From NCBI RefSeq assembly GCF_002886185.1, contig NZ_KZ614146.1, positions 439,234 to 503,233 on the forward strand: DNA of 64,000 nt. Direction: 5' to 3'. The notes beneath the pieces were generated by a model. It saw only the letters and a program-made list of their open reading frames with translations. It had not been told where the DNA came from and did no database searches. Source of the DNA: Salipaludibacillus neizhouensis. GTDB taxonomy: Bacteria; Bacillota; Bacilli; Bacillales; Salisediminibacteriaceae. A program made the position numbers and the translations under genes. The first letter of the stretch is position 1, and every line of letters starts with the position of its first letter. Shown here in pieces: positions 44,885 to 53,369 of this stretch.

Positions 44885-45340
44885 ATGAAACCTGATTACA
44901 TAAAGGACTTGGAGACTTGGAAAGATGAATTCCAACTTTTCTTTCCTGTATCTGTTCGATTTTCTGAAACAGATGCTTTTGGTCATTTAAATAATACGGT
45001 GTCTTTTGTTTATTTCGAAACAGCCAGAATTGAATTTTTTAAGGAAACAGGACTCATGCAACGTTGGATGTCCCGTACCGGAGAGAACATTCCTGTTACT
45101 GCTGATTTGCAATGTGATTACAGGAAGCAGATTTTTTTTGATGAGAAACTCAACATAGGGGTAAAAGTTGCCAAGGTTGGTTCTTCCTCTCTTGATTTAC
45201 ATTACGTAATTCTTAATGAGAACAAAGAAGTTTGTATGACTGGCAGAGGTAGTATCGTTCAAGTTTCAAAGAAAACAGGTAAATCTTCTGCATGGGAAAC
45301 AGATATTAAAAATATATTGGGAAATTTAGTTAATTTATGA
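44885..45340 (+). CDS. ysmA: Hotdog-fold acyl-CoA thioesterase YsmA
   Basis: A 151-aa protein of the 4HBT thioesterase superfamily. It contains VRFSETDAFGHLNNTVSFVYFETARIEFF, where the Asp of the D-x-x-GHLNN motif is the catalytic residue, then YRKQIFFDEKLNIGVKVAKVG. It should hydrolyse acyl-CoA. AGGGGGG lies four to five bases before the ATG at 44885; a longer frame from 44816 would read through the FadR operator and is rejected. It lies between sdhB and gerE as ysmA does in B. subtilis. The operator ties it to acyl-CoA metabolism. Confidence 0.87.
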   Translation: MKPDYIKDLETWKDEFQLFFPVSVRFSETDAFGHLNNTVSFVYFETARIEFFKETGLMQRWMSRTGENIPVTADLQCDYRKQIFFDEKLNIGVKVAKVGSSSLDLHYVILNENKEVCMTGRGSIVQVSKKTGKSSAWETDIKNILGNLVNL

Positions 45341-45400
45341 TGCTACTCGGGTCGTAAAAAACTGATGCGGTTTAACAAAATACGCTCTGCATTTTCTTGT
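45339..45400 (+). repeat. 160-bp structured repeat, copy 5 (degenerate 3' fragment)
   Basis: TGCTACTCGGG, GATGCGGTTTAACAAAATACG and TGCATTTTCTT keep the order of the right arm of the central hairpin, the 3' arm and the terminal hairpin, but with many changes. It starts at the ysmA stop codon. Confidence 0.5.
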
Positions 45401-45533
45401 CACTTTTAGCTTCTTTGAAACGGGTGGGTCTTTATTACAGTCACATATGAAATATGTTTTACATAAGCTATTGATGACTAAATCTTCGCTTAAATCATGG
45501 TTTAAACAGCCCGTGCAAGAAAGGGTGAAACTA

Positions 45534-45758
45534 TTGAAGGATCACGATTTCAGGCCGAAACCACTTTTAACAAAACGCGAGAGAGAAGTGTTTGAGCTTT
45601 TAGTTCAAGATCAGACAACGAAAGAGATTGCTTCTCAATTGTTTATTAGTGAGAAGACAGTTCGTAATCATATTTCCAATACGATGCAAAAATTGGGAGT
45701 TAAGGGGCGCTCTCAGGCTGTAATTGAATTGGTTCGATTAGGAGAACTGAAAATCTAA
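45534..45758 (+). CDS. gerE: Spore coat regulator GerE
   Basis: LuxR-type DNA-binding protein that acts late in the mother cell to control coat genes. From TTG at 45534 the product is 74 aa, exactly the B. subtilis length, and nearly all of it is the helix-turn-helix: LLTKREREVFELLVQDQTTK, EIASQLFISEKTVRNHISN and MQKLGVKGRSQAVIEL. AAGGGTG lies eight bases upstream of that TTG. Upstream in-frame starts (45447 ATG) would add unrelated residues. Its presence confirms a spore former. Confidence 0.94.
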   Translation: MKDHDFRPKPLLTKREREVFELLVQDQTTKEIASQLFISEKTVRNHISNTMQKLGVKGRSQAVIELVRLGELKI

Positions 45759-45760
45759 TG

Positions 45761-45793
45761 AAAACCGGCTTCTTGAAGAGGGGCCGGTTTTCT
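45761..45793 (+). terminator. Terminator after gerE
   Basis: AAAACCGGC / GCCGGTTTT stem with a 13-base loop and a T-rich tail. Confidence 0.8.
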
Positions 45794-45891
45794 GTTTTCA
45801 TAAATATTTGGCAATTATTCTTCATTGACGAAACGTTTAGATATTCTATATGATGAAAATAGAAAATATTTAAAGTGGGTGTCCGGCTGTT

Positions 45892-46743
45892 ATGAAAGGA
45901 CCATTTAACGTTCAAAAAATATTAAATAATAATGTTGTTATTGCAGAATCTTCTAGCCATGAAGAAGTGATTTTTATTGGCAAAGGAATAGGATTCGGGA
46001 AAAAATTCGGAGACACATTCGAGGCGACGTATTATGAAAAAATATATTCCCTTGTGGATGAAAGAGAAAAGGAAAAGTATATTCATCTAGTCACTAAGGA
46101 AACGGAAGAAACGTTACTTATCATTCATGAAGCAATTGAAAAAATTCATGATTCTATTGGTTTCCAGATTGAAGATACTATTCACTTTGCGATCACTCAA
46201 CACTTAGCTTTAGCTCTGCAAAGAACAAGAGATGGCACAGATATTCAAAATCCATTTTTGACCGAAACAAAATGGCTTTATTATGATACCTATAAAATCG
46301 CTGAGGATATTGTTGCATTTCTTTTCCAAGCGACGGAACTTAAATTGCCGGATGCTGAGATAGGCTTCATTACGCTACATATTCAAAGTGCCATTCGTCA
46401 TACTGACACCATGATCTCTCCAACCTCGGACCTTTTTACAAGGTGTGTGAAATATGTAGAGGAAAAAATGGTTGAACCTAATAAAAAGGATACTCGTTCG
46501 TTTCGCAGGTTTACAGGACAATTAAAAAATATGATTCAGGACCCTTTGGATGACGTTGCTTCTAAAGTGGACAAAGAAATCATTTTATCCTTGAAGAAAA
46601 ATAATCCATTGTGCTATAATATATCTCGAAACGTCATTCGGATGATTGAGAAATCTGCCGACCTTAAAATAAGTGATGCAGAAGTTATCCAATTAATGAT
46701 TTCACTTAGATCCTTAATTGCAGAACAACATAATAAAGCATAA
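45892..46743 (+). CDS. glcT: BglG-type antiterminator, GlcT-like, with degenerate PRD2
   Basis: An RNA-binding antiterminator of PTS genes, 283 aa. The CAT domain (residues 1-57) reads FNVQKILNNNVVIAESSSHE and IFIGKGIGFGKKFGD. PRD1 keeps both regulatory histidines (DTIHFAITQHLALAL and GFITLHIQSAI). PRD2 aligns with GlcT by CYNISRNVIRMIEK, but the two phosphorylation histidines appear lost: the expected RHIRF position reads GQLKN and the expected YLTLHLYRL reads QLMISLRSL. It precedes ptsHI with no ptsG between. GlcT is the best family match, but regulation by HPr through PRD2 is unlikely. Confidence 0.8.
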   Translation: MKGPFNVQKILNNNVVIAESSSHEEVIFIGKGIGFGKKFGDTFEATYYEKIYSLVDEREKEKYIHLVTKETEETLLIIHEAIEKIHDSIGFQIEDTIHFAITQHLALALQRTRDGTDIQNPFLTETKWLYYDTYKIAEDIVAFLFQATELKLPDAEIGFITLHIQSAIRHTDTMISPTSDLFTRCVKYVEEKMVEPNKKDTRSFRRFTGQLKNMIQDPLDDVASKVDKEIILSLKKNNPLCYNISRNVIRMIEKSADLKISDAEVIQLMISLRSLIAEQHNKA

Positions 46744-46767
46744 CTCGTTTACGTGTTACTGAATTTC

Positions 46768-46870
46768 AGGCATGAGTGAAGAGGTGTGTATGAAAAGGAA
46801 AAAAGCTAGTGTGTTTTTCTTTATTGAAGTTTATTCTTCACTTTTCATAGACAGCCATTACTCATGTCTT
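46768..46870 (+). terminator. Long terminator / possible antiterminator hairpin after glcT
   Basis: AGGCATGAGTGA (46768-46779) pairs with TTACTCATGTCT (46858-46869) and a T run follows. Inside, GTGAAG and TGAAAAG can pair with CTTCAC and CTTTTCA, giving overlapping alternative stems. Such alternatives are what PTS antiterminators act on, but no RAT consensus was confirmed. Confidence 0.5.
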
Positions 46871-46981
46871 TTTATATGCTGTTTTAATGAAATCTTCTGT
46901 GTTTAAGAGGAAATGTAGCGTAGAAGATCGAAATAAGGGTATAAATAGTAAGAGGAGTTTATGTTTTATAATTGGAAGTAT

Positions 46982-47010
46982 TTGAATTATCCGAAGGGTA
47001 CTATTATAAT
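46982..47010 (+). promoter_or_regulatory. SigmaA promoter of ptsHI
   Basis: TTGAAT (46982-46987) and TATAAT (47005-47010) are separated by 17 bp. Transcription would begin near 47017, leaving a leader of about 24 bases with no room for an antiterminator hairpin. Confidence 0.75.
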
Positions 47011-47040
47011 TAACTCATTATGGAGAAGGAGTGTTTAAAC

Positions 47041-47304
47041 ATGGCAGAACAAACGTTTAAAATTACAGCAGAAACAGGAATTCACGCTCGTCCAGCAACT
47101 CAATTGGTGAACAAAGCAGGTCAATACGAGTCAGAAGTTACATTGGCTTATAACGGTAAATCTGTTAACTTGAAATCAATCATGGGCGTAATGTCTTTAG
47201 GTGTTGGACAAGGTTCTGAAGTAACTATTAAAGCTGAAGGTCCAGATGCTGATCAAGCTATTAAAGGACTTGAAGAAGTTATGAAGCAAGGACTCTCTGA
47301 TTAA
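47041..47304 (+). CDS. ptsH: Phosphocarrier protein HPr
   Basis: General PTS phosphocarrier, 87 aa. His15 in [12 protein letters not shown] accepts phosphate from enzyme I, and Ser46 in [13 protein letters not shown] is the HPr-kinase site, so P-Ser-HPr can serve CcpA-mediated repression (cre sites are present in this window). GAAGGAG precedes the ATG at 47041. The stop codon overlaps the ptsI start by one base (TAATG). Confidence 0.97.
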   Translation: MAEQTFKITAETGIHARPATQLVNKAGQYESEVTLAYNGKSVNLKSIMGVMSLGVGQGSEVTIKAEGPDADQAIKGLEEVMKQGLSD

Positions 47305-49019
47305 TGGCTAAAAAGCTTTCCGGCATTGCAGCATCTGCTGGGATCGCCATAGCAAAAGCTTTTCGTCTTGAAACACCTGATTTAACTGTTGAAAAGCAGA
47401 CTGTGGATAACCCAGATGAAGAAATACAGAAGTTTGATGCATCCCTTGAAAAATCAAAGGCTGAACTAGAAGTGATTAAACAAAAAATGTTAGAAGATTT
47501 AGGCGAAGAACATGCAGAAATTTTTTCTGCTCACCTTCTCGTCTTGAGTGATCCTGAACTCGTTGATCCGATTAAACAAAAAATCAATAATGATAAGGTA
47601 AATGCATCTTTTGCTTTAAAAGAAGTTGCTGATCAATTTATTAGCATGTTTGAAGCGATGGATAATGAATATATGAGAGAGCGTGCTGCAGACATTCGTG
47701 ATGTTTCGACGCGGGTTTTAGCACACGTTCTTGGTAGTCCGATTGTCTCTCTTGCGGAGATACATGAAGAAGTCATTCTCATCGCGGAAGATTTAACACC
47801 GTCAGATACAGCGCAACTTAACAAAAAGTTTGTCAAAGGATTCGTGACAGATATTGGTGGTAGAACCTCTCACTCGGCTATTATGGCGAGATCGATGGAA
47901 ATTCCGGCGGTAGTTGGATCGAAGACCGTGACAAAAGACTCTGAGCAAGGTGTGACCGTTATTGTGGATGGTTTAGAAGGGAACGTTATTATTGATCCTT
48001 CTGAAGCAGAATTAGCCGAGTATCGTCAAAAATTGGCGGATCATGAAGAGCAAAAGAAAGAATGGGCGAAGCTCGTGAATGAACCTTCTGTATCTAAAGA
48101 TGGTCATCACGTAGAGTTGGCTGCTAATATTGGCACACCAAAAGATGTCGAAGGTGTGTTGAACAACGGTGCAGAAGGAGTCGGTTTATACCGTACAGAA
48201 TTCTTGTACATGGGAAGAGATGAACTGCCAAACGAGGATGAGCAATTTGAATCTTACAAAAAGGTTGTAGAAAACCTTGATGGAAAACCTGTTGTAATTC
48301 GGACTTTAGACGTAGGTGGCGATAAGGAACTTCCTTATTTAGATCTTCCGAAAGAGATGAATCCATTCTTAGGTTTCCGTGCTATTCGTCTTTGTTTAGA
48401 ACAAGATGACATGTTTCGAGTGCAGCTTCGTGCTTTATTAAGAGCGAGTGCATTTGGTAACTTGAAAATCATGTTCCCGATGATTGCAACACTTGATGAA
48501 TTCAGACAAGCGAAAGCGATGCTTGAAGAAGAAAAACAAAAACTCATCGATAAAAATGTTGAGGTAAGTGAAAAGATTGAAGTGGGAATTATGGTCGAGA
48601 TTCCATCTACTGCTGTAATGGCGCCTCAATTTGCTAAGGAAGTTGATTTCTTCAGTATTGGTACAAATGATTTAATTCAGTATACGATGGCTGCTGATCG
48701 GATGAATGAACAAGTATCTTACTTGTATCAGCCTTATAACCCAGCAATCCTTCGTTTAGTGAAGATGGTCATAGATGCCTCTCACGCGGAAGGCAAATGG
48801 ACAGGCATGTGTGGAGAGATGGCAGGCGATGAAGTTGCTATCCCATTACTTCTAGGCTTAGGACTGGATGAATTCAGTATGAGTGCCACATCCGTTTTAC
48901 CCGCAAGGAGTCAATTACGTAAAATATCAAAAGAAGAAGCAGAATCGGTTGCAACGAAAGCTTTAGAACTTAATACTTCTGAAGAAGTGAAGCAACTGGT
49001 TGAAAAAACGTTTCTTTAA
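47304..49019 (+). CDS. ptsI: Phosphoenolpyruvate-protein phosphotransferase (enzyme I)
   Basis: Transfers phosphate from PEP to HPr, 571 aa. It has the phosphohistidine motif [21 protein letters not shown] (His about 189), the TIM-barrel PEP site with [29 protein letters not shown] and [17 protein letters not shown], and the catalytic Cys in GMCGEMAGD. Translationally coupled to ptsH. A strong terminator follows. Confidence 0.97.
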   Translation: MAKKLSGIAASAGIAIAKAFRLETPDLTVEKQTVDNPDEEIQKFDASLEKSKAELEVIKQKMLEDLGEEHAEIFSAHLLVLSDPELVDPIKQKINNDKVNASFALKEVADQFISMFEAMDNEYMRERAADIRDVSTRVLAHVLGSPIVSLAEIHEEVILIAEDLTPSDTAQLNKKFVKGFVTDIGGRTSHSAIMARSMEIPAVVGSKTVTKDSEQGVTVIVDGLEGNVIIDPSEAELAEYRQKLADHEEQKKEWAKLVNEPSVSKDGHHVELAANIGTPKDVEGVLNNGAEGVGLYRTEFLYMGRDELPNEDEQFESYKKVVENLDGKPVVIRTLDVGGDKELPYLDLPKEMNPFLGFRAIRLCLEQDDMFRVQLRALLRASAFGNLKIMFPMIATLDEFRQAKAMLEEEKQKLIDKNVEVSEKIEVGIMVEIPSTAVMAPQFAKEVDFFSIGTNDLIQYTMAADRMNEQVSYLYQPYNPAILRLVKMVIDASHAEGKWTGMCGEMAGDEVAIPLLLGLGLDEFSMSATSVLPARSQLRKISKEEAESVATKALELNTSEEVKQLVEKTFL

Positions 49020-49080
49020 TACGATATTACTATTTGAACATGCTCTTTATTAAGTGTTTAGAATAGAATAAAGTAGAAAC

Positions 49081-49110
49081 AAACGCTGGTTTTTAACCAG
49101 CGTTTTGTTT
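49081..49110 (+). terminator. Terminator after ptsI
   Basis: AAACGCTGGT / ACCAGCGTTT stem with a short T/A loop and a following T-rich run. Confidence 0.88.
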
Positions 49111-49115
49111 TGTAA

Positions 49116-49274
49116 GATAAGAATTTATAAGTTGACAGCTATCTTTACGCCACACGCATCAAGGGAAGTTCGCTTCCTTTCGAGTAGCACCTACACGCAC
49201 TAAATAGGTGCTACTCGGGGGTGGCTTTAAAGATCACGCTGTATTTAATAAAAGACGCTTTGCGTTTTTCTTAT
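49116..49274 (+). repeat. 160-bp structured repeat, copy 6 (class A)
   Basis: Full copy. Outer ends GATAAGAA / TTCTTAT; outer arm ATCTTTA-C-GCCAC with GTGGC-TT-TAAAGAT; central hairpin CGAGTAGCACCTA / TAGGTGCTACTCG; terminal hairpin ACGC-TTT-GCGT then TTTTC. It lies between ptsI and ysmB. Confidence 0.87.
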
Positions 49275-49392
49275 AGAGACAAGTTCGCAGGTAATGCAAG
49301 TCTTGTCCTGAGGAATTCTGAGGAATCACTTGAAATATAGCCGAAAAAGAAGGAAAATAGAACTATTCATAGGAATCGAAAGGAGGAAGGCA

Positions 49393-49872
49393 ATGCCTGA
49401 ACAAAAGCATGTAGAAAAAATCGATGAGGTACAAGTAGAACATATTGAAAAATCACTGCGAATGATTGCAGACATTGTCAAACAAAAAGGACGAGAGATT
49501 CTTAATGAATTTCCTATTACACCTCCTCAATTTATCGCTTTACAATGGTTGCATGAATTTGGCGATATGACGATTGGCGAATTGTCATCAAAAATGTATT
49601 TAGCCTGCAGTACGACGACTGATTTAGTGGATAGAATGGAAAAAAATGAATTAGTTGAACGTGTCAAGGATTCCAAAGATCGACGTGTCGTTAGAATTCA
49701 TTTACTTGATAAAGGTACAACAATAATACGCGAAGTGATTAACCAAAGGCAAGGATATTTACAAGGTGTTTTAGAAGACTTCTCGAGAGAAGACGTTGAT
49801 ATTTTAGAAAAAAACTTACGTTATCTTTACGATGAAATGAAACGTGATGCAAAAAGCTGGAAATCATTTTAA
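49393..49872 (+). CDS. ysmB: MarR-family transcriptional regulator YsmB
   Basis: A winged-helix regulator of 159 aa. It has the MarR recognition region FGDMTIGELSSKMYLACSTTTDLVDRMEKNELVERVKDSKDRRVVRIHL followed by the C-terminal dimer helices. GGAGG precedes the ATG at 49393. It sits immediately upstream of murI, with about 20 bases between them, the position of ysmB in B. subtilis. Targets and ligand unknown. Confidence 0.88.
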   Translation: MPEQKHVEKIDEVQVEHIEKSLRMIADIVKQKGREILNEFPITPPQFIALQWLHEFGDMTIGELSSKMYLACSTTTDLVDRMEKNELVERVKDSKDRRVVRIHLLDKGTTIIREVINQRQGYLQGVLEDFSREDVDILEKNLRYLYDEMKRDAKSWKSF

Positions 49873-49894
49873 TTAAGGAAGAGGACGTTTACCA

Positions 49895-50716
49895 TTGAAT
49901 AAACCTATAGGAGTTATTGACTCAGGAGTTGGCGGGCTGACGGTCGCATCTGAACTGATTCGGCAATTACCCAAAGAAGAAATTATTTATATTGGAGATA
50001 CATCCCGATGCCCGTATGGTCCAAGACATGAAGAAGAAGTACGGAAATATACATGGGAAATGATTGACTATCTCTTGCTTCATGAAATTAAACTATTAGT
50101 AATTGCTTGCAATACAGCTACAGCCGTTGTATTAGAGGAAGCGAAGGAGAAGCTATCCATACCCGTGATTGGAGTAATTCATCCCGGGGCGATTGCCGCG
50201 TTAAAGAGCACACGAAAAAATCATATTGGCGTTATTGGTACTGAAGGTACGATCTCCAGCGGGGCTTATTACCAAGAATTAACGTCTATTAATAATGATG
50301 TGAAAGTAGTAAGTGTAGCTTGTCCTACGCTTGTGCCCCTCGTGGAAAGTGGAGGTTTCACAGGAAATCACGCAACTGAGATTATTGAGCATGCCTTAAA
50401 GCCTATTTTAGAATATGATATTGATAGTTTAATTCTGGGCTGCACGCACTATCCTTTGATTTTAGCTAAAATTCAGGAGATAGCCGGTCCCGATATTAAT
50501 ATCATTTGCTCCGGTGACGAAACAGCTAGGGAAGTTAGTGCACTTCTTTATCATAATAAATTGCTTTATTTTGGTACAAGAATTCCGATTCATCTTTTCT
50601 ATACGACTGGGTTTCCGGAAACATTTGAAAAGGTTGCCTCCGACTGGCTTGACCGTGATGATTTGATTGTGAAAGTAACTGATTTGAATAAACTAGAAGT
50701 AAGTGAATGGTATTAG
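49895..50716 (+). CDS. murI: Glutamate racemase
   Basis: Makes D-glutamate for peptidoglycan (racE of B. subtilis). The 273-aa enzyme has GVIDSGVGGLTVASEL, GDTSRCPYGPR, the first catalytic Cys in VIACNTATAVVLE and the second in LILGCTHYPLI. The start is TTG at 49895 with GAGGACG upstream; no ATG is available nearby. Probably co-transcribed with ysmB. Confidence 0.95.
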   Translation: MNKPIGVIDSGVGGLTVASELIRQLPKEEIIYIGDTSRCPYGPRHEEEVRKYTWEMIDYLLLHEIKLLVIACNTATAVVLEEAKEKLSIPVIGVIHPGAIAALKSTRKNHIGVIGTEGTISSGAYYQELTSINNDVKVVSVACPTLVPLVESGGFTGNHATEIIEHALKPILEYDIDSLILGCTHYPLILAKIQEIAGPDINIICSGDETAREVSALLYHNKLLYFGTRIPIHLFYTTGFPETFEKVASDWLDRDDLIVKVTDLNKLEVSEWY

Positions 50717-50729
50717 TTATCATTTTATC

Positions 50730-50769
50730 AGCCTATCCTTTATTTATTCCTTTATGGATGGGCTTTTTT
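50730..50769 (+). terminator. Terminator after murI
   Basis: AGCCTATCC pairs with GGATGGGCT (one G-T pair) across a 17-base loop, then six T residues. Confidence 0.75.
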
Positions 50770-50770
50770 G

Positions 50771-50928
50771 GATAGAAAGTATAAGTTGACAGCTATCTTT
50801 ACGCCACACGCATCAAGGGAAGTTCGCCCTCCTTTCGAGTAGCACCTACACGCATTACGTAGGTGCTACTCGGGGTGGCTTTAAAGATCACGCTGTATTT
50901 AATAAAAAACGCTTTGTGTTTTTCTTAT
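50771..50928 (+). repeat. 160-bp structured repeat, copy 7 (class A)
   Basis: Outer arm as in copy 6. Central hairpin CGAGTAGCACCTAC / GTAGGTGCTACTCG (14 bp). Terminal hairpin ACGC-TTT-GTGT keeps pairing through a G-T pair. The 5' end is GATAGAAA instead of GATAAGAA. It lies between murI and gerM. Confidence 0.87.
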
Positions 50929-51046
50929 CGATATCCCAGTTACTCATTCTTTTTTCGCATTTTTCTCCGCGAACTTTTTTCTTTTGGTCTAAAAAGAAAG
51001 ATAGCTCGTATATATCTGTAGTACAAACAGTCAAGGAGGGAATGCA

Positions 51047-52225
51047 ATGCATCGCAAATGGAAACAAAGAGGTACTACGATGTTAATCATTGGAGCAACG
51101 GTAATGCTCATTACTGCTTGTGGGTCTGAGGAAACAAATGATGTGCTTGAAGAGATTGACCCGCCGCAAATTGATTATATTGAGGATGAAGAAGAGCTAG
51201 ATTTAGAAGTATTTGAAGCAGAAAGTAATAGTGAGGGTGATCAGCTTAGTTCGATCACGCAAGAAGAAGTAGACGAAGGTGATAATACAGCGGAAGAAAA
51301 AGGTGGTTCCGAAGAGAATGGAGATGCCAAAGAAAAGGGTGGCGCTTTAGAAACAGGGGACGTTCAAGAATTATATCTTCTTGATAAAAACGGGATGGTC
51401 GCTCCCCAATCGATTTCTATCGAGTTAGGGGAAGACGAAGTAAAGACTCTCGTTGATCATCTTGTGCAAGAAGGACCAATCACGGAACAGTTGCCTAATG
51501 GTTTTCAGGCGGTGCTTCCGGCTGGAACAGAGGTTGTGGAATCAGCGGTAGACAAACAAGGTGTTGCCACAGTTGATTTTAATACGGTATTCAATGATTA
51601 TCATCCGTCTCAGGAACTGCAAATTCTTCAATCATTAACCTGGACTCTTACACAATTGGATGATGTAGACAGAGTGAAGTTGAAAATGAATGGAGAAGAA
51701 CTAACGGCAATGCCGCAAAATGATACGCCAATTGGGGAAGGTTATACACGAGATCATGGTATTAACTTAGAAATGAACGATCAAGCAGATCTTGTAGCTA
51801 CAACTCCAGTAGTTGTCTACTTTCTTGCCCAAAATAACGAAGAAACCTATTATGTCCCTGTAACAAGAAGGGTTAATGAAACCGAAAATAAATATGAAGC
51901 GGTAATAAATGAATTACTGGAGGGACCATCCTATACCTCTCAATTACTCACGGATTTTCGTGAAGAGGTAGCCTTAATGGAGGAACCTACGTTTAAAGAC
52001 GGTACGTTGCACCTTGACTTCAACGAAGGATTGTTAAGTCAGATAAATGGTACAGCGATGTCTGAAGAAGCGTTAAATATGCTCGTACTTTCTTTGACGG
52101 AGCAAGAAGAAGTGGAAGATGTTTCTCTTTCTATAAATTCTGATCCATCTGTAATGGTAAGTAATGGACAGGAAGTATCAGCACCTGTCGCTCGACCAAC
52201 GCATGTGAACTCAGGAAGATTTTAA
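51047..52225 (+). CDS. gerM: Spore germination lipoprotein GerM
   Basis: A 392-aa lipoprotein needed for spore cortex and germination in B. subtilis. The N-terminal signal (LIIGATVMLITACG) ends in a lipobox with the acylated Cys at about residue 26. A low-complexity Glu/Asp/Gly-rich linker (about 30-105) follows, then two GerMN domains: residues about 107-245 with LYLLDKNGMVAPQSISIE, and about 250-380 with VVYFLAQNNEETYYVPVTRRV. GGAGGGAAT lies before the ATG. The acidic linker is longer than expected. Confidence 0.92.
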   Translation: MHRKWKQRGTTMLIIGATVMLITACGSEETNDVLEEIDPPQIDYIEDEEELDLEVFEAESNSEGDQLSSITQEEVDEGDNTAEEKGGSEENGDAKEKGGALETGDVQELYLLDKNGMVAPQSISIELGEDEVKTLVDHLVQEGPITEQLPNGFQAVLPAGTEVVESAVDKQGVATVDFNTVFNDYHPSQELQILQSLTWTLTQLDDVDRVKLKMNGEELTAMPQNDTPIGEGYTRDHGINLEMNDQADLVATTPVVVYFLAQNNEETYYVPVTRRVNETENKYEAVINELLEGPSYTSQLLTDFREEVALMEEPTFKDGTLHLDFNEGLLSQINGTAMSEEALNMLVLSLTEQEEVEDVSLSINSDPSVMVSNGQEVSAPVARPTHVNSGRF

Positions 52226-52251
52226 TAATTATACGAAACAACAAAATAGAT

Positions 52252-52442
52252 AGAAAAGATTCTACGCGTTTTTCTTACAAGATAAGAATTTATAAAATTG
52301 GCAGCTACCTTCACACCGCGCGTATCAAGGGAAGTCCACCTCCTTTCGAGTAGCTCCTACACGAATTACGTAGGTGCTACTCGGGGCGGTGGAAGCTGAC
52401 GCTGTATTTAATAATAAAAGACGGCTATGCCGTTTTTCTTAT
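52252..52442 (+). repeat. 160-bp structured repeat, copy 8 (class B) with a leading fragment
   Basis: A short fragment of another copy's end (CTACGCGTTTTTCTTA, to 52277) precedes a full copy at 52281-52442. Outer arm CTTC-A-CACCGC pairs perfectly with GCGGTG-GAAG. Central hairpin GAGTAGCTCCTAC / GTAGGTGCTACTC has one mismatch. Terminal hairpin ACGGC-TAT-GCCGT. The juxtaposed fragment suggests tandem or nested copying. It lies between gerM and rph. Confidence 0.85.
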
Positions 52443-52595
52443 AAATTTGAAATTGATGTTGGAAAGATTTATGATGAGAAGGGGTGGCTATAATGAGCTG
52501 CTTCTTCTTTTCTTTACATATGTAGTGATTTTCGACGAATATGTACATCCTATAATTACATGAGTTTCAGTTTGATTGAGAGAAAGGGGAAATAT

Positions 52596-53363
52596 ATGAG
52601 ATATGAAAATCGTGAAATAGACGAATTAAGAAATGTAGAGATTCTGCCTGGCTATATTAAGCATCCAGAGGGATCTGTACTTATAAGTTTTGGAGATACA
52701 AAGGTTATTTGCTCAGCGAGTGTGGAAGACCGAGTTCCTCCTTTTATGCGTGGCAAAGGAAAGGGATGGGTAACCGCGGAGTATGCCATGTTACCTAGAG
52801 CCACAGAGCAACGTAATATTCGTGAATCATCGAAAGGGAAAATTACAGGGCGTACCATGGAGATTCAACGTCTGATTGGTCGTGCATTGCGGTCTGTGGT
52901 TGACTTAGATAAAATTGGGGAGCGAACTGTCTGGATTGATTGTGATGTCATACAGGCCGATGGAGGCACTAGAACAGCATCCATTACTGGAGCATTCGTA
53001 GCGATGGGATTGGCGTTTGAAAAACTGATTAAAGAGGGAAAGGTAAAGTCTAACCCTCTTAAAGGATATCTAGCGGCAATTTCTGTTGGGGTAGACGAGA
53101 AACAACAAGCGATGCTTGATCTGGATTATGTAGAAGATTCTCAAGCTAATGTGGATATGAATGTGGTCATGACTAGCGACGGCGAGTTAGTCGAAGTACA
53201 AGGTACAGGGGAAGAAGCGACTTTTTCCAGAAAACAATTAAACGAAATGCTCGATCTTGCGGAGAAGGGTATTGAAGAATTATTTCTTATGCAGAAAAAT
53301 GTTCTAGGTGCATTTGGGGATAGTATAGCAAGTAAAAGAGACCGTAAAGCGGATGGAGAGTAG
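52596..53363 (+). CDS. rph: Ribonuclease PH
   Basis: A phosphorolytic 3'-5' exoribonuclease that trims tRNA 3' ends, 255 aa. The family core includes [78 protein letters not shown] and [26 protein letters not shown] precedes the ATG at 52596; an upstream ATG at 52560 is less supported. Six bases separate it from rdgB. Confidence 0.96.
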   Translation: MRYENREIDELRNVEILPGYIKHPEGSVLISFGDTKVICSASVEDRVPPFMRGKGKGWVTAEYAMLPRATEQRNIRESSKGKITGRTMEIQRLIGRALRSVVDLDKIGERTVWIDCDVIQADGGTRTASITGAFVAMGLAFEKLIKEGKVKSNPLKGYLAAISVGVDEKQQAMLDLDYVEDSQANVDMNVVMTSDGELVEVQGTGEEATFSRKQLNEMLDLAEKGIEELFLMQKNVLGAFGDSIASKRDRKADGE

Positions 53364-53369
53364 TTAGAC

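Noticed and set aside
46790-46906. A short hydrophobic frame (MKRKKASVFFF...) between glcT and ptsH with a GAGGTG-like site
   Set aside because: It lies inside the long hairpin after glcT, is Phe/Cys-rich in a way that follows the inverted repeat, and has no recognisable homologue. Kept only as a remote possibility.
13358-52442. Reading the repeat family as a CRISPR array
   Set aside because: Copies are kilobases apart, about 160 bp long and internally folded, with no regular spacers or cas genes.
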